A stretch of 23,540 bases of DNA, taken from the NCBI GenBank assembly GCA_963660385.1, contig CAVKWQ010000023.1:1-23540 (forward strand), given 5' to 3'. Numbering within the stretch: position 1 is the stretch's first letter; every line of letters starts with the position of its first letter. This DNA is from Avelusimicrobium sp963660385 (GTDB lineage: Bacteria > Elusimicrobiota > Elusimicrobia > Elusimicrobiales > Elusimicrobiaceae). Below are positions 20,956-23,540 of this stretch, piece after piece. The translations under genes and the position numbers were made by a program. The notes under the pieces are model-generated. The model worked only from the letters and a program-made list of their open reading frames with translations. It did not search any database and was not told where the DNA came from.

Positions 20956-22251
20956 ATGAAATTTTATCTTATCAGTTTGGGTTGCCCCAAAAACTTAACC
21001 AATAGTGAAGAATTTTCCGCCCGGCTTTTAGCCAGCGGGCACGAACTCGTCTTCTCGCCCGAGGAAGCCGACACCGTTATTATTAACACCTGCGGCTTTA
21101 TTTCCTCCGCCGTCAAAGAAGGCACGGCCGAAATACGCCGCGCGCTGGAACTAAAAAAAGAGGGCAAAATCAAACGTGTGGCCGTTACCGGCTGTATGGT
21201 GGACCGCTACAAGGATAAAATGGCAAAGGACTTCCCGGAAGCGGACTTAGTTTTTTCTATCGCCGCGCAGGAACATATTGAGGATATTATCGGGCAGAAC
21301 GGTCTGTTTTTAGAGTCTTTGGCAAACGCCCTGTATATTCCCGAGTACAAAATGAGTTTGACTGCCTCGCACACCGCCTATTTAAAAATTGCCGACGGGT
21401 GCAACTACCGCTGCGCTTATTGCACGATTCCTTTTATCCGCGGGGCGTACCGCTCCAAACCGATGGAGCAAGTAGTGCAGGAAGCGCGTCTGATGACGCA
21501 AAACGGCGTGAAGGAAATTTCCCTTATCGCGCAGGACACCACGTCCTACGGGATTGACCTGTATAAAAAACCGCAACTGACGGAACTGCTTAAAAAGTTG
21601 TTAAAAATCCGCGGGCTGGGACGGCTGCGCATTATGTATGCGTATCCCAATATGGTTACGCGCGAACTGGCGCAACTTATCGCCGGGGAAGAAAAGATTT
21701 TCCATTATGTGGATATTCCGTTGCAGCACATTGCGGACCCGGTGCTGAAAAATATGAAGCGCCAATGCGACGGCAAAAAAGTGCGCGCCACCTTGGATAT
21801 GCTCAAAAAGGAAATCCCGGATGTTTCCCTGCGCACCAACTTTATTGTGGGCTTCCCGGAAGAAACGGAACAGGACTTTGAAGAATTAAAGGACTTTGTC
21901 CGCGAATACGAATTTGACAATATGGGCGTGTTTGAATACTTCCGCGAAAAAGGCACCGCGGCCTACGATATGAAGCAAATCCCCGCCAATGTAAAACACC
22001 GCCGCGCACGCGAACTGGAAGAAGTGCAAAGCCGCGTGATTGATAAAATCAACCAAAAACTTATCGGCACGGAACTGGAAGCCATTGCGGACGGCGCGGA
22101 TTTCGGGCGAACCTACAAGGATGCGCCGGATATTGACGGACGGGTAACCTTTACCAAGCCCGTTACGCCCGGCTGTATTTTCAAAGGGCGCATTGTAGCC
22201 GCCGAAGGTTACGACCGTGTACTAGAACCCCTAAAAATTATCAAAAAATAA
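20956..22251 (+). CDS. rimO: Ribosomal protein S12 methylthiotransferase RimO
   Basis: 431 residues, full length. RimO is a radical-SAM enzyme that adds a methylthio group to an Asp of ribosomal protein S12. The N-terminal UPF0004 domain has cluster ligands Cys10 (SLGCPKNLTNSEE), Cys46 (NTCGF) and Cys80 (TGC). The radical-SAM domain has CNYRCAYC (Cys149, Cys153, Cys156). A TRAM domain follows at about 365-431. The GCPKNLxxSE signature and GCNYRCAYCTIPFIRG favour RimO over the tRNA enzyme MiaB. The gene appears to be alone in its transcription unit and converges on the minus-strand gene at 22312. Confidence 0.93.
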   Translation: MKFYLISLGCPKNLTNSEEFSARLLASGHELVFSPEEADTVIINTCGFISSAVKEGTAEIRRALELKKEGKIKRVAVTGCMVDRYKDKMAKDFPEADLVFSIAAQEHIEDIIGQNGLFLESLANALYIPEYKMSLTASHTAYLKIADGCNYRCAYCTIPFIRGAYRSKPMEQVVQEARLMTQNGVKEISLIAQDTTSYGIDLYKKPQLTELLKKLLKIRGLGRLRIMYAYPNMVTRELAQLIAGEEKIFHYVDIPLQHIADPVLKNMKRQCDGKKVRATLDMLKKEIPDVSLRTNFIVGFPEETEQDFEELKDFVREYEFDNMGVFEYFREKGTAAYDMKQIPANVKHRRARELEEVQSRVIDKINQKLIGTELEAIADGADFGRTYKDAPDIDGRVTFTKPVTPGCIFKGRIVAAEGYDRVLEPLKIIKK

Positions 22252-22257
22252 GGCAAA

Positions 22258-22285
22258 CGCCCCGGGCAATAAAAAACCCGGGGCG
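22258..22285. terminator. Hairpin between convergent rimO and 22312 gene
   Basis: CGCCCCGGG (22258-22266) pairs perfectly with CCCGGGGCG (22277-22285). T runs after the stem are short on both strands (GGTTTA on plus, TTTGCC on minus), so it is a plausible but weak bidirectional terminator. Confidence 0.65.
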
Positions 22286-22311
22286 GTTTATACATCTAAA
22301 CTATTTGTTTC

Positions 22312-23493
22312 TTACTTGGGGCAGCAAACTACATTTCCTTTATAGTATTGGTTGCCTTTTTTTACCACGCATACCCCAGCCGTAATAATATACCAATCCC
22401 CGGAATTATCATCTATTATCCCTCCTGTGTACATCAAATAACGGCCAGGCTCTTTTCCAGTGCCAAAACTCTTACAAGATGTTTCAAACTTGCTATGATT
22501 AACCCCGGAAGCATAGCGATAAGATGGCGTAGTGCCAGAATAAGCCTGTATTACCGCCTCATCCCCAGGGCCATAACTAGAAGACAGTTCCGTAGAATTA
22601 TTATAGGGCATATATCCGGTATAAGGGTCCCCATAACTATCAGCGCGCGGTAAATATTGTTCCATAACGCTAATGGTATTAATTCTAATATTAGAAGGCT
22701 GCCTGCTATAATCTACTTCTCCTTGATTAGGAATTGTAAATTTTGTTTTAGGAGTGGCTTGGTAATAATTCGCTTCCACTTTATCCCCAGTTCCGCTTTC
22801 ATAATAAGCGTCTATACACTCCTTCTTTTCTGTTAAATTAGAAGGGCAAGAATATTTTATCGGCTTATTATAAAAGGAGCAAAAATTACTACTGTCCATA
22901 TCCCATAAATTTTCTAATGAAACCTCATCAATTTTCGTATAGGAAGCCGTTGGCGTACACTCGTCCTTAGAAGTTTCCGCTTCCCCACAGACCAAGTAAA
23001 CCTCGTCCTTGTTTTTTAATTTGAGTTTCTGCCAACTCATCGTTTCCCCACTGCAAGCCGGGAACTTATAGCCAAACAAATTAAGTTCGCTCAAATACAT
23101 ATTGTCCGCTTGGAGCGTATAACCTTGCTTGTAATTGGCCACGCGCAAATTAGTTTCAAAGTCAAAGTCCGCAGTTCCGTTGCCGCTACCCATAATAGCC
23201 GTAGAGCCTACAATAGCAGGTGCGTCGTTAAGTTCCAGTTTTCCCCCCGCTATTTTTAAAAGGTTATTTACGCGCAAGGATTTACCCGTATTAAAACCCT
23301 CGTCTGTTGTACAACCCAAATTCATTTGGCAAGCGGATGTTAAGCCGACATCCATTTGCTTCATTACATCCACTTGGCTGTATGCCACATATTTTACGGG
23401 AAAATATGTTACCATTGTCATCTTATTGGCACTTGCGGCAAACAACACATTTGTAAGCAGCAGCGCACTTAATACAGAAAGAAGTTTTTTCAT
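22312..23493 (-). CDS. Cys-rich exported protein, unknown function
   Basis: 393 residues with a signal peptide (1-20, LLLTNVLFAASA). The Shine-Dalgarno AAGGAG is 6 nt before ATG 23493. The mature protein starts NKMTMVTYFPVKYVAYSQVDV, then a region rich in short beta-like segments (about 45-150). The C-terminal half is rich in Tyr, Ser, Asn and Gly, and the protein ends in VVCCPK. About twelve cysteines are spread along the mature chain, suggesting disulfides. I see no catalytic motif, lipobox, prepilin motif or barrel. The DNA is visibly richer in A/T than rimO, which could reflect recent acquisition or relaxed codon use. A surface or pilus-associated role is only a guess. Confidence 0.75.
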   Translation of the reverse strand: MKKLLSVLSALLLTNVLFAASANKMTMVTYFPVKYVAYSQVDVMKQMDVGLTSACQMNLGCTTDEGFNTGKSLRVNNLLKIAGGKLELNDAPAIVGSTAIMGSGNGTADFDFETNLRVANYKQGYTLQADNMYLSELNLFGYKFPACSGETMSWQKLKLKNKDEVYLVCGEAETSKDECTPTASYTKIDEVSLENLWDMDSSNFCSFYNKPIKYSCPSNLTEKKECIDAYYESGTGDKVEANYYQATPKTKFTIPNQGEVDYSRQPSNIRINTISVMEQYLPRADSYGDPYTGYMPYNNSTELSSSYGPGDEAVIQAYSGTTPSYRYASGVNHSKFETSCKSFGTGKEPGRYLMYTGGIIDDNSGDWYIITAGVCVVKKGNQYYKGNVVCCPK

Positions 23494-23540
23494 TTTTTCT
23501 CCTTGTTAAGGCCTTTATATTTGAGCAAAACAGCCTTTTA
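23494..23540 (-). promoter_or_regulatory. 5' region of the 22312 gene, truncated by window edge
   Basis: Apart from AAGGAG, these 47 nt hold no clear promoter or hairpin. The pilin-type 12-T/hairpin element is not present within the visible part. Confidence 0.3.

Noticed and set aside
1..23540. tRNA, rRNA, insertion sequences, prophage or toxin-antitoxin genes
   Set aside because: I saw no T-loop or anticodon architecture, transposase or integrase motifs, or paired small toxin/antitoxin frames on either strand.

Overview
The window looks like a chromosomal segment of a Gram-negative (diderm) bacterium. It encodes an autotransporter with an outer-membrane barrel, two OmpA-type lipoproteins, a type IV pilin-like prepilin and several Sec-exported proteins. 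Host-gut Elusimicrobiota would fit the pilin style, the Pmp-like passenger and the folate gene set. That phylum assignment is inference and cannot be proven from one window. There are no rRNA, tRNA, CRISPR or transposase genes.

Layout. 1-490 is gene-free and packed with 31-bp palindromes; position 1 shows the edge of an element that recurs upstream of the pilin gene. 550-5565 (minus) is a 1671-residue protein made almost entirely of PAS domains plus one GAF domain, with no visible output domain. A small Cys-rich exported protein (5716) follows. Then comes a compact operon (6298-10146): DUF1189-like membrane protein, queD, queE, folE, folP, a second PTPS-family protein and folK. FolE feeds both queuosine (QueD, QueE) and folate (FolP, FolK). 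The second PTPS has the features expected of a stand-in for the absent FolB. Next are an OmpA/Pal-like lipoprotein (10191), an exported protein with an HExxH motif (10822), a 13-copy hexanucleotide tract, a structured leader with a mini-ORF, and a 1082-residue autotransporter (11923). A second OmpA lipoprotein (15306) converges on a pilin gene (16047-16637, minus). Then come a SirB1/transglutaminase-like protein, an NfeD-slipin pair, another palindrome-containing gap (19216-19546), a KtrB/TrkH cation channel subunit, rimO, and a Cys-rich exported protein of unknown function (22312-23493, minus).

Regulatory theme. Six transcription units (5716, 6298, 10822, 16806, 19547, 20956) have a -10 box, three of them full TGC-extended -10 boxes, ending 6-7 nt before the start codon, and no Shine-Dalgarno sequence. 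This predicts leaderless mRNAs. Downstream genes in operons mostly carry ordinary Shine-Dalgarno sites. The surface genes (autotransporter, pilin) instead have long structured leaders and simple-sequence tracts, so variable expression of surface proteins is the most interesting hypothesis here.
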